Shown here: positions 10,179-21,921 of the stretch, piece by piece
Layout of the letters: every line of letters starts with the position of its first letter
Position numbering within the stretch: position 1 is the first letter of the stretch
DNA from: Gongronella butleri
Lineage: Eukaryota > Mucoromycota > Mucoromycetes > Mucorales > Cunninghamellaceae
NCBI GenBank assembly: GCA_025201375.1
Contig: JAIWZP010000007.1
Span: 806,001-870,000, forward strand
Length of the DNA: 64,000 nt
Direction of reading: 5' to 3'
Notes under the pieces: model-generated
The model's database searches: none
Seen by the model: the letters and a program-made list of their open reading frames with translations, nothing else
What the model was told of the DNA's origin: nothing
Program-made: the position numbers and the translations under genes

Positions 10179-12383
10179 ATGGTGTTGCGTCCCTTGCTGC
10201 TGTTGCTTTGCCTTTTGGCAGCGTATGTGGCTGCACACGACCAGGTGCGCGTGTCGGTGCCGTCGTTTGCCACCAAAGCCTCCGACCAAAACAAAAAGAT
10301 CTACAAGGACAACGACGACTATCCCATGGCCACGTCGTCGTCGGCCGCGCAGGCCGAAAACACCAACAGCACATTTGACAAGACAACCAGCTCGCTGTGC
10401 CCTCTGTCCACCGACGCGTTACCGCCCACGAACCACGAATTGGCCGCATCGCATATGCCATGGCACGCCACTTTTTTGGATACCACGCTGCCATTGCTCG
10501 TGGATCAGGCAAAGACCGCGTGCTACACGGCCATTGACATCACTGTGCACGTGGTCACCGATGGCTTCGAGCTCATCAAGGCCGCCATCATCGAATTGGA
10601 CGTGCCCGACAAGCTGAATCAAGCGTTTGCGTTTTTGCACGATGAATCGACCGCTTTCTTCCATGCGCACGTGCGCCCGCTTACCTACCGCGCGCAACGC
10701 GCCATTTACGCGTCGCTTGGCCACGTTGGCCACGTCAAGGACCATTGGCTGCAGTACGTGGACGATGTAATCACGGCCCCGGGTCTCGAATGGCATTTGC
10801 TGTCGTCCAACGTGTCGCGTCGCTGGATGACCCTGTGTCACCACATGGGCATCGATGCCTACGTGCGCCACATCTACCACCGCGTCATGTCGCTCTTTGT
10901 ATCCGATGGCATTGGCGCCATTGGCCACATGGGCAATCCAAACGACGCGTCCGACGCGTTTGCCACCCTCGACAGCATCTTCCAAGACATGGTGACTACG
11001 GATTTCCATGGCGTCTTTTACAAAAAGCAAATGACCCACTATTACCAATCACTGTCGGCCCATGATCAGCACCTCGTTCAGTACTCGAAGCGTGATTTCG
11101 TCGATTGGGCCAATCAGGGCGCCGCGCGCACTCACCAATTCGTCGTCCAGACCCAGCAGGATTGGATCAGCCTTATGCACGAGCTCTACGACAAGCTCGA
11201 GGCCATGCTCGACTGCCTCGCCGCCACCAATGCTGCTGCCAATGGCCAACAGGCATTGCCCACGCCCTCCGCGTCGTTCCGCTGCTCCGCCAACCAGCGA
11301 CAGCAGGCCCTCTTGCTGCTCACCACCCACATGCACCAGCAGCCACGCTCACGCTACGAATGGATGTATGAATTGGATCAGATTTATGCAGAAATCGAAA
11401 AAACCATTGATTGCGTGTGCCCGTCGGCCCACAAAAAGAAGAAGATCCCCCACCATGACGCGCCGCATGTGGTGACGACGACGACGGCCCCCGATGATGC
11501 AGAGCCCACCACCGCAGCCGCTTCAATCACCGCCACCTCGGCATCCATGTCCCCCAGCACACCCTCGCCCACCACCGCCACCACCAACAAGGAACTGCAA
11601 AAGCTCCTGGCCGCGCAAAAGACCGATCTCATGCGCGCGCGTGCACCCGTGCGCGGCGACGACGCGTACCAGCCGACGCGCCAGAGCGTAGATTTGCTGA
11701 TGCACCTGAAAAAGAGCATGATCCAGCGATTCCACCGCATGGAAAAGCACCTGCACCGCCAATTGTACGCCGCCGTGCCCCCGCGCCGCCAGCAGCCCAT
11801 CCATTTCATCTACGAGCGTCTCTGGGAGAACGTTTCCGCGCTCAACAAGGCCACGTACGAAAAGTACCTGATGCAGCTGATCCTCTCATGGACAAACATG
11901 ATGGCAAACACACTCGATATGGTCAACACTGTCGCCGACGATCTCGCCTGGATCGCGCAAAAGCAGCAGCGCCACCCGCTGAACACGAGTACCAACCATG
12001 TCGATCACGAAAACGACCATGGTCACGACAATGACCGCCACCACCACGACGAAGCCATGGCCCTCATTTGGACAAGTGCCCAGCGCAAGATGGAAAAGAA
12101 CAATCGCCAGCTCGTCAACCAATGGGAGATGATCTTTTTGGACATGGACCACGAGCTGCAGGCCGCCTGGAACAATGTCCTCGATATGGTCGACGTCAGC
12201 CACCGCTCGTCGTACGAGCGCGTACGCACCTTTTGGCGCGACAACAAATCTCGCCTCCAGCATCTCTTCTCCTCCCTTTTCCCCGACAATAGTGCCATTG
12301 CCACCATCACCCCCAACTCTCCCACCGCCATCCCCACCCAGCACCAGCCTAATGACGCGCCTGACGCGCCCGAGGACGCGTAA
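10179..12383 (+). CDS. Large secreted protein, unknown family
   Basis: An intronless frame of 734 residues. Residues 1-19 are a textbook signal peptide (MVLRPLLLLLCLLAAYVAA). The mature part is mainly helical, with many aromatic, His and Gln residues, a few N-glycosylation motifs (NSTF, NVSR, NTST), a Thr/Ser/Pro-rich linker around residues 425-470 and a His/Asp-rich stretch near residues 606-626. Two helical regions flank the linker. There is no second membrane segment and no obvious GPI signal. The composition suggests an extracellular or cell-wall protein with long amphipathic helices. I recognise no enzyme motif. The His/Asp run could bind metal, but that is speculation. The lack of introns contrasts with most neighbours. 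Confidence 0.8.
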   Translation: MVLRPLLLLLCLLAAYVAAHDQVRVSVPSFATKASDQNKKIYKDNDDYPMATSSSAAQAENTNSTFDKTTSSLCPLSTDALPPTNHELAASHMPWHATFLDTTLPLLVDQAKTACYTAIDITVHVVTDGFELIKAAIIELDVPDKLNQAFAFLHDESTAFFHAHVRPLTYRAQRAIYASLGHVGHVKDHWLQYVDDVITAPGLEWHLLSSNVSRRWMTLCHHMGIDAYVRHIYHRVMSLFVSDGIGAIGHMGNPNDASDAFATLDSIFQDMVTTDFHGVFYKKQMTHYYQSLSAHDQHLVQYSKRDFVDWANQGAARTHQFVVQTQQDWISLMHELYDKLEAMLDCLAATNAAANGQQALPTPSASFRCSANQRQQALLLLTTHMHQQPRSRYEWMYELDQIYAEIEKTIDCVCPSAHKKKKIPHHDAPHVVTTTTAPDDAEPTTAAASITATSASMSPSTPSPTTATTNKELQKLLAAQKTDLMRARAPVRGDDAYQPTRQSVDLLMHLKKSMIQRFHRMEKHLHRQLYAAVPPRRQQPIHFIYERLWENVSALNKATYEKYLMQLILSWTNMMANTLDMVNTVADDLAWIAQKQQRHPLNTSTNHVDHENDHGHDNDRHHHDEAMALIWTSAQRKMEKNNRQLVNQWEMIFLDMDHELQAAWNNVLDMVDVSHRSSYERVRTFWRDNKSRLQHLFSSLFPDNSAIATITPNSPTAIPTQHQPNDAPDAPEDA

Positions 12384-12929
12384 AATCGCGCCTTTTCTCT
12401 CCATTTGTATAGCCCCTATTCGCCTTTTGCTTTTTTTTTATCCCCGATTCTCTCTTTTTTGATTTGCACTCCCCCATGAATTGTTGTACATTTGTTTTTA
12501 ATCCATCGCCATAGTTTTTCTCTAGAATTTTAATAAAAAAAGCTTGATTTTTGGACCGGACTACAGTACTCTGTTTATTTTTTTTTCGTTTGGATGAATT
12601 GAAACGCACAATAAAGTATTCGGTTCTTTTTGGCTTCTTACATCATATGAATGATATCATACTGGACGTACTGTATCATCATGCGTGCGTGCTGCGCAAC
12701 GCTGTCGTCAAAATGGAAAACGGATCATGTTCACTCACGCATGTGTTTGTCGAGAAAATCACAATTGATTGGATTTGACAGTGGTGGATCTTCTGTGATC
12801 CGCTTATCATAAGTATTATTTCAATGCTTGCTGCAAGTTGCAACAGCAGTCTGCACTCAGCAGTGTACAGTACTGTACAGTACAGTAGTATGTTGAACTG
12901 AAATGCACCATTTGCTTTTGAAAAACGAC
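12384..12929. other. Non-coding, with tandem TACAG/TACTG units
   Basis: No gene seen. The 3' end of the secreted-protein gene is followed by AT-rich DNA. At 12,866-12,887 there are four consecutive five-base units TACAG, TACTG, TACAG, TACAG followed by TA. Confidence 0.6.
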
Positions 12930-13735
12930 AATGATGCGTGTTTTTCAAACTTTGAGAGCTTGCTGTTGTGCCTCCAGAATTTTTTTTACAGCCTACTTGT
13001 GCGCCAATGAAAATCGCGTCTCGGCACGAACTACAGTATGGCTCAGTGCTCGCAACGACTTCGCCCGATTTTTTTTTGAGGGTGCAAATCCCAAAACCCA
13101 CACATTTGGACTATTTTGCATTCATCTCGCCATCTGCATGGTCGATCTCGCTCAAAATTGGTCGCATCGCCTTCAGCGCAAAATTTGCACAAAAAAGCTT
13201 AAAACACCAACACGCTGCGACCACTTTTGAAAAATTCAGGGGTCACACATTTAAATCCCAAAACGGGTATTTTCGAACTCCGAGTGATCAATGCATCCCA
13301 AACAGGCAACTCCGACAATTTGCCATTGGCACACAAAATGGCAGGTCGTCCCACCAAACTAAAAAAAATTCAAAGAGTGACGCATGAACGCCGATCGACT
13401 GAGAAAATTGCTTACTTTGGGCAGGATTGTTTTGCAAAAATTTAAGGTTTGGCACTTCCAAATTAGGTTGTTGCGTGGATTGCATGGATTTTTTTAATTT
13501 TATTTCGCACCAGACGTCAAGCAATCTTTTCTTCTCTTTTGTGCTGCGTGTTGCTTGTGTGGTGGTGGTGGGTGGTGGATGGTGGTGGTCTCCTCTCGTG
13601 GTGGTGCCGTGGTGGGGGTGGGCTGCAGCCTGGTGGTGCAATGACCGATGCAAAATTTTCAAACCCAAGCTGGCGCGCTGCAAGTCATCCCTTTAGATGC
13701 TTTGCCAATTGCCACCATGTTTGTTAGTAAAACTG
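12930..13735 (+). repeat. Dispersed repeat A, copy 1
   Basis: About 0.8 kb that can be aligned by eye, in the same orientation, with 62,819-63,661. Shared blocks include TTTTGCATTCATCTCGCCAT, CATCTGCATGGTCGA, GATCAATGCATCCCAAACAG and GACCGATGCAAAATTTTCAA. Both copies have a triplet-rich stretch near the 3' end (GTG-rich here at 13,560-13,615, CTG-rich in the other copy). There are no coding remnants, terminal inverted repeats or long terminal repeats, so the class is unknown. Confidence 0.75.
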
Positions 13736-14474
13736 GAATAAAATTAGGGAGTCAAATAGGCCGTAGTCGAGCAAATGGCTGATAAAGAAATGGCTAAAAA
13801 AAGTGAATTTTCTCGATCAGTTTTTTTGGCCATCCACCACTGATGAAACTAGTCTTATTTGACAGAGATTCAGATGTTGATGGTGCTTTTGATGACTCTT
13901 TAAAAAAAGCGCCGTACGTAGCCAGAATGTATGATACTGTGTAGGTCTTTCTTCTGCGATTCTGCTTGTTGTCGAAATAAAAGTGATTTTGAAAAATTTT
14001 TGATATGATACTGTATCCAACAATGTTTGATCGATTTTTGCAAGCGTGCGAAGTTCGTCCATCATCGTGCGAGCAAACAACCAGAAAATGACACCGTGGG
14101 AGTGCGTCTCTTTCGGATGGTGTCAGATTCGTTGCGATCCACCAACACGCAACAACAATTTGACAAACCAGCGCTGGTGGATTTGCAAAAATGTCGAAGC
14201 TTCTTGTTACAGTATTATGATATGTTGATATCATAGTGCCTCCTCATCCAAATTTTGAGCAATTTGGGGGGATCTTGGCACACCACCACGCACCGCCACC
14301 CGATGATCGGCAATCATTGAATTTTATATTTTTTTTCTGACAAGAGCGCGAACAAATAATGAAGGTTTCGTGGTGGCGCTGCGATACTGTATACTGTAAA
14401 TAATACTGTAGTAATGAGCTACTGTAATGACCTGCGCAATCCACCGGTACCGTAGTACTGTAGCAGATCAATCG
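13736..14474. other. Non-coding repeat-rich DNA
   Basis: No gene seen. Several ATGATACTGT-type motifs occur (near 13,930, 14,005, 14,380-14,470). Confidence 0.5.
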
Positions 14475-14716
14475 CACTCTTTTTGCGCGTTTTTCGTCGT
14501 TTCCCCATGCCCTTCACCTTGTGTGCAAGTTTGGTGCCATTCTGCGGACCTGCATCATTTCCGATTTCTTCAAAAAAGCGAGCCCATTGTTTTGCATTTT
14601 GTGCGTAGCTGCGTACGTGCGATAGCGCGCCTCCTCCAATACAGTAATGATTCGTGGCAGCTGCGAACCAAGGTCCCTTTGGTTTTTTTCATACTGTACG
14701 TACGTAGCTTGGGAAG
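14475..14716 (+). repeat. Dispersed repeat B, copy 3 (3' part only)
   Basis: Matches the 3' part of the repeat at 49,200-49,965 and, more weakly, 41,990-42,700. A shared core is TTGTGTGCAAGTTTGGTGCC (one mismatch in the 49.8-kb copy), followed by GCGCGCC and GGCAGCTGC/GACAGCTGC. This copy carries extra TACAGTA- and TACTGTA-containing bases that the 49.9-kb copy lacks. Confidence 0.6.
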
Positions 14717-14974
14717 TTATCATAACCTCAAGTCACTTTCGGAGCATTGCCATCATCTATGATATGATACTGTGAATGATATGATATGTCAAGGCTATGA
14801 AAGTTCAAAAGTATCATATCATACCGTACTGTTGTATGTACAGTAGTCATTTCGGCATTTTCCAAGCTCAAAAGTGAGTCAGTGGGGAACACAAAGAGAG
14901 ATGGCACTTTATCGATACCCTTTTTTCATTGCAATGATTGGGATTGGTAAAACGGGCTGGAATAAATAAATTTA

Positions 14975-16735
<1,761 letters not shown>

Positions 16736-17403
16736 TATAAAAAAAAAACGAGCAAAGAAGCGAGTGAAACAAAAGAAAGAAAGAAAAAAAAATAAGACAG
16801 GGCGAGCGAAAATATGCCCTTTTTAGGCGACGGCGCCGCAAACCTGTTCCACCCTTTTTGTGGCGGCAAAACGCATTTCCCCACGTCTTGGCAACCCGAA
16901 ATAAATCAACAGCAATGCTTGTGCCTCATTGCCAAGGCCGGCGCCACACCTAAATCAAGTGCAATGGCACGGATGAAACTTCCGGCCCCCGCGCCGAAAA
17001 GTAAAAAAAAAAAAAAAAGAACCAGAAAAAAAAATCAAAAAAAAAAGTACGCGCCAAGCACGTCATTGAGCATGCAAGGAAAAGGCAATCAGCAGATGGG
17101 GGCCAAGGCGCGGCCATTGATTACGCACTGCAACGCCCAAAACAAGAGAGTGTGACATCATGGACAAGCTTTATTTGCAAATAACAGCCAAATGATGGAG
17201 GGGTAAGCATGGGGTCAAGAGATTGGAGTGATTGGGTTGGACTGGGGGGATATTTGAGTGAATGGGGGAGGCATGAGAGATGAATTGAGACGGTGAAGAA
17301 GGGCGTGAGGGTGCGCACATTGCGCAAACAAAACGAAAAAAGACGAACATGAAAAAAATAAAAGAGCTACACAGAGGGGGAAAAAAAGAAAGAATTTCGT
17401 GGT
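16736..17403. other. Intergenic region between kinase and CUT8
   Basis: Promoter and leader of the kinase gene and the 3' end of CUT8 (a minus-strand AATAAA near 17,166). A-rich runs at 17,003-17,047. No gene seen. Confidence 0.5.
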
Positions 17404-18411
17404 TCAGGTCTGCAACAACCCATTGGCAAGGGCATTGTGATGCGCAAGGTTCTGAGACCAATGCGAGATGGTATCAACGTGGTAGGCGGAGGGGTCGTGT
17501 GGTGCGTGGTTGGAGCGGTCGACGGTCATTTGGATGGCTTGTTTCCAATAATCAAGCAATTCGTGGTACAATTGCTGCTTTGGCTGGTTGTGCTCGTCCT
17601 GCTCCCAGGTTGGCAAACGATGGGCAAAATACGTGACCTTGTCCAAAAAGTCAAAGCATGTGGCGGGAAAGACGCTGGACGAGACAAAGTATTGGCAATA
17701 GAGCAGCATGGTGTCCATGAGATCCTGGAGCGTGTGGCGCACGCGTGAATACGTGTATCGATCGCGTCGTGGGCCATTTTTGTGATACGGGAAGCTGTTG
17801 TGCAATTTCTTTTCCAAATCGGTCAAAACGCGCATCGCCGAGGCAACGGTCGGCGCAGGGATGTACATCATGATATCTTGTTTGAGCTGCGGCTGCGTCT
17901 CGAGCAGCGACACCAACAGATGCACTAATTTGTCCTTGTCCAACAAGGCTGAGGATAAAAATTGAAAAAAAAAAACGAAAAAGCGTGAGTGGCACAAGGC
18001 TCGTGGTCGCTCTTTTTTTTTCTTTTTGGGAGGATGAGGGAACAAGGAGAGAGAGGGAGGCGATGATGATCAAGGGGCGGCGGGTGATCAAGGGGGAAGG
18101 GAGGGAAACGTTGTTTTTTTTTTTTGGTTTTTTTTTTTTTTTTACCTAGTTTGTCTCGCAAGGGCGAGGATTTCATGGTATAAGTCTTTGTGCGCTTGCT
18201 TTCGCTCATGCGCTGCTGGTGCTTTTCGACGAATTCGCGTGCGCTGCTAATGGTGGGCGAGGGTGATGATGCTTCGCTCATTTCTTCATCTTCTGAGAAT
18301 CGACGCTTTCTCCCTAAAAAAAAAAAAAAGACATGGACGGTCAGCAACCCCCGTGGTTCATTCTTTCTATTTTCCTATGCAATTGCTGGTCTTACCTTTG
18401 TATGCAGACAT
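17404..18411 (-). CDS. Cut8/Sts1 nuclear proteasome tether
   Basis: Three exons: 18411-18396 (only MSAYK plus one base), 18313-18146 and 17948-17404, giving 242 residues. The start is forced by a very short first exon whose donor (GTAAG) and frame match exon 2. Cut8 (fission yeast) and Sts1 (budding yeast) anchor the 26S proteasome in the nucleus and are needed for mitotic protein turnover and stress tolerance. Seen here: an N-terminal basic cluster GRKRR that suits a nuclear localisation signal, a Ser/Lys-rich unstructured stretch, then the all-helical Cut8 domain beginning ALLDKDKLVHLLVSLL and including PAPTVASAMRVLTDLEKKL, PYHKNG and RVRHTLQDLMDT. Length suits the family (yeast Sts1 is slightly longer). 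Confidence 0.9.
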
Positions 18412-18939
18412 GGTTGGATAACGGTAGAATTACAGGCAAAAACAATAAAAATGAGAAAAAGTGACGTGAGGTTTGGGGATATGCAGAGAAACAAGAAAAA
18501 GTGGAAAAGAGAGGGGAGAAACGAATGAGCAAGATGAGAATAAAACAAACAGGAGAGAGAAAAAAAGAGAGAGCAAGGCGAAAGAGAGCCAAAAGATTTT
18601 TTCCATCGGTCTGCGCTGCGTCATCAAATGGATTCCAGCTTGACCATGCGGTCGACTCTTGTCCGGTGATGTGAATTTTTCTTTGGCCGGACAGGGTGGA
18701 CATTGAATTGTCAGAGCAAAAGGCGACCAATTCATGCGCAATCTCTTTTTCGACCCCTTTCTCTCCATCTCTGTATTTCATCTGCGCCATGATGCGATGC
18801 CTTGGTTCCCCGCCTTTGTTTAGCCGCACTCAGCTGCCCCTCACCTCATCTCCCCCCAAACTGGCCCCCAATTGCATCCTCCCTTCACGCTTTTTTGCTG
18901 CAGCCTATCCAAAATAGCACGTTTGCCCGTTTTTTTCTT

Positions 18940-18974
<35 letters not shown>

Positions 18975-20176
18975 ATTTACATCTGTCACAAGCTCATTTT
19001 GTTGTTGCTTGGTGACCCTTGGAAAAGTGGGGGAATGATGCGTGCCCCACTCCCTGAATGGTGTCATTAAGGCAATTGCGTTGATTGTCGATAGGATCAC
19101 TCCATTTTGCGGGAGGACTCTCAAATCCCCCAATGACCAGTGCTTTTTTTTCGGCCCATGATCAAAATTGATAATGGCAATCGGAAGGGCCGGCCGGTAA
19201 TGGCCCCTTTTGTCGATTGCGATTGCTGTTTTGAAATCCGCATGGGACCAAAAACACTGGGATCAGAAAAAAAACAAGTTGCAGATAAAAAAAATTTTTT
19301 TTTTTTCCTCCTTTGCAAAATCCCTTGATTAGCCCGGCCGGTCCCAGAAGGAAAAAAAAAAAAAGAGGAGTCTAAGACCTTGCTTTGCAGAACTCGGAAA
19401 AAAAAAGATGTGGCCTCACATCATGCACTTGTCACCGTTGTGGGCAAGGCGATAAAAAATCATGTAAGCAATGCCCAAAAAAGGCTTGCCGGGCTGCACT
19501 GTGGGCAACCTTGCTTGCTGTGTGTTGCAAAGAGTGAGAAAAAGGATTTGCTTACTTGATGCCGGATGAACCTTTTTTTTTATTTTTTTCCCTGATGGCT
19601 GTTCACGCTCAAAATTTTTTCTTGTCTGCGGAGGCGGAGATGGATTGTCTTTTTTTTCCTTTCCCCCTTTTTTCCTTTCCGCGCCATGACACCCCCCAAA
19701 TGTGGCCCCGCCAATGCATGAAGCCAACCTAAAAACAGCTTTTAAAACAAAAAAATCGCGGCATGTGGGTGTGGGGGGCAAATCTCATGAAAAAGATTTT
19801 TGAAATGCCGGTTTCGCACGGATTAGCAAGACGATTAGATCATCATGAAAAAAAATGCTTGTAAAAACGCAAAATAAGCAGAAATGACAAAAGAAAAATA
19901 GAAATTGAACAAGGAGAGAAATCAAAGGCATGAAAATGCGTAATTTGAATTTATTTGGTAGGGATATACAAGATGAGTGAAAGGAGTGGGGAGAATGGGA
20001 TGCCGTATGTCACATAAGAGGAGGGAAGAAAAGAACAGAGGCAAAAGAGCCTCAATGCTGATTAAAAAGAGAGAATAAGGATGTAGGGCTATAGACACTG
20101 TACAAATGGGGGGGGGGGAAAATGGGGGATGAAGAGAGGGGAGATAAATGAAAGCATGAATGGGGTGATTTTTGGC
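18412..20176. other. Long intergenic region, no gene seen
   Basis: About 1.8 kb upstream of CUT8 and downstream of MIG1. Open frames present are short, biased by homopolymers and without recognisable motifs. A T-run occupies about 18,942-18,972. Confidence 0.5.
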
Positions 20177-20854
20177 TTAAAAGGGCACAATGGAGTGGAT
20201 GGATGGCAGAGCCTTGGCTTGCGACGCATGGATGGGGGGCAAGACACGGGCCGCAGGTGGGCGGTCGATGAGCTCGAGCAAGCTGGGCTCATTTGCGGGC
20301 GTGGCAGGGAATTTCTTCACGGGTTCGAATTGATTGCACTCCATGGGCATCAATTTGTGAGTGGCGAGGCGGCGAGGCGACAATGTGGGCGAAGTCTCTG
20401 GCGTAAACAAGAACTCGGTCTCTGAATCCATGCTGGCAACGGACAATGCGGGCGAGGGAGGTGTGGATTTGCTGCCTGTGCTGGCGGAAGAATGTGCAAG
20501 AGTGGGGCTGGCACGCTTGCTGACGCGGTGGCGCTTTTGTTGCTGGTGCTGTTGCTGCTGCTTGCGCTCGCGCTTCTTGCTAGGAGATGTGTGGATGCGG
20601 ATGTGACGCGTCAACTCGTCGGAACGCGAGAAACGCTTCTCGCAGCCAGGGAATGTGCATTGGTGAGGCTTTTCGCCTGTGTGTGTGCGGATGTGACGCG
20701 TCTGGTGTTCCAGGCGATAAAAGGACTTGGGGCACATGGGGCACTTGTAGGGACGGGGCACATTGGCCTTGTCAATGGCATGAATTGGGCGCTTGGCAAG
20801 AGGAGCCATAGGAGTGCTCAACGAAAGGAGACTGGAGGCAGCTTGGAAATCCAT
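20177..20854 (-). CDS. CreA/Mig1-type C2H2 carbon repressor
   Basis: An intronless frame of 225 residues from the ATG at 20,854; the upstream extension is pyrimidine-encoded leader. Two tandem C2H2 zinc fingers lie at about residues 36-58 and 64-88. The motifs [20 protein letters not shown] and [14 protein letters not shown] are diagnostic of the Mig1/CreA family, whose members bind GC boxes of SYGGRG type and repress genes for alternative carbon sources when glucose is present. After the fingers comes a basic Lys/Gln-rich stretch, then Ser/Pro-rich regions and a C-terminal block ([20 protein letters not shown]). It is much shorter than most CreA proteins. A TATA box (TATAAAAG on the minus strand, 20,973-20,980) lies about 120 bp upstream. 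Confidence 0.92.
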   Translation of the reverse strand: MDFQAASSLLSLSTPMAPLAKRPIHAIDKANVPRPYKCPMCPKSFYRLEHQTRHIRTHTGEKPHQCTFPGCEKRFSRSDELTRHIRIHTSPSKKRERKQQQQHQQQKRHRVSKRASPTLAHSSASTGSKSTPPSPALSVASMDSETEFLFTPETSPTLSPRRLATHKLMPMECNQFEPVKKFPATPANEPSLLELIDRPPAARVLPPIHASQAKALPSIHSIVPF

Positions 20855-21921
20855 TGGAAGGTGGAGAGCACGAAAAGGCAATAAAGAAAAAAAAAAAAGA
20901 TGGGGAAATAGACAACTGATACGATGGAAGGAAGGAAAAAAAAAAAAAAGGGTCAAACTTTTTTTTTCCTTGCTTTTATATTCTTTGTGGAGACAGCAAA
21001 AATAAAAAGGGGGGACTCTCCTGGCATGGGGGTGGGGGGGAGCAAAGATCAGAGCGGATAATACCTAGAAAAGGAAACAGGGAGATGCCGGTTTTGATAG
21101 AAATTTGGGTATCTGTCATGCACCCCCCAAAAATCACCGCAAAAAGATGGCCCACGATTAAGGGAGGGGCGCCATATTTGTTACTTTGTTTCGCACGTTT
21201 TTCTCATTGGAACATGGGATAGGCCGTGTGCGCTGTGCGGGGTAAATCCCGAGCATGGCCCAAAAAAATAAGCGCATCCCGGTTGTTGCCATTTGCACTC
21301 TCCCAATCTCCATTGACTAAGGCCCTATCCGCCTCCCTGGCTAATCAACACCCGCATCCCATCCTTTTCCGCATCACATGCCTCTTTGAAAGACCATCTG
21401 TCAACCAAAAAAAGGGCGTCTGTGCTTGCCCTTCAACAAGATAGAAAAAAAAGCACGCCATGTGAAAATGAGTCCATCCTCCCCTCTCCTCGACCCCCCC
21501 CCAAATCCCACCATCTTGGCTTGAGCTCCGGATGGGGTCGCTCTAACATGGTCTTCAAAAGGGGGAAAGGGGGGAGACGGGCGCGAGGGTTGAAACAAAA
21601 AGGGGCCCAATCGCTCATAGCATGCTTTCATGTGTGTGCAAAATACAAAAGATGGGCCGCGTGGGATCTCGCTGGCCAATGCCCACGCATGTGTGTTGCT
21701 CACGATGGGGCACAATGAGGAATTGGGCGTGTTTTTGTTGGCATTTGCGAAATAAAAAGGGCAAAAGCGGGGTGTTAACGTGGGGAGAGACAGAGCAACC
21801 ACGGTCTCGTGCCAAAAGAGGAGAAGGAGGCAAGTCAGCTGACGACTTATTTTTTTTTGGCTCTCGCTTACGTTTTTCGCAGGCCTCGTAAGAAAATCGC
21901 CCCTTTTTTACACGTTTACAT
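20855..21921. promoter_or_regulatory. Divergent MIG1-ATG7 intergenic region with GCGGGG boxes
   Basis: About 1.07 kb shared by two divergent genes. It holds a TATA box for the repressor gene (20,973-20,980, minus strand) and two GCGGGG boxes at 21,237-21,242 and 21,767-21,772. The second is preceded by CAAAA, resembling the AT-rich flank plus GC box that Mig1 binds. No other gene is supported. Binding is inference. Confidence 0.4.

Noticed and set aside
12866..12887. Tandem TACAG/TACTG units as a plain microsatellite
   Set aside because: Not fully excluded, but mixed CAG and CTG units and single-copy insertions in otherwise matching repeats are not typical of slippage.
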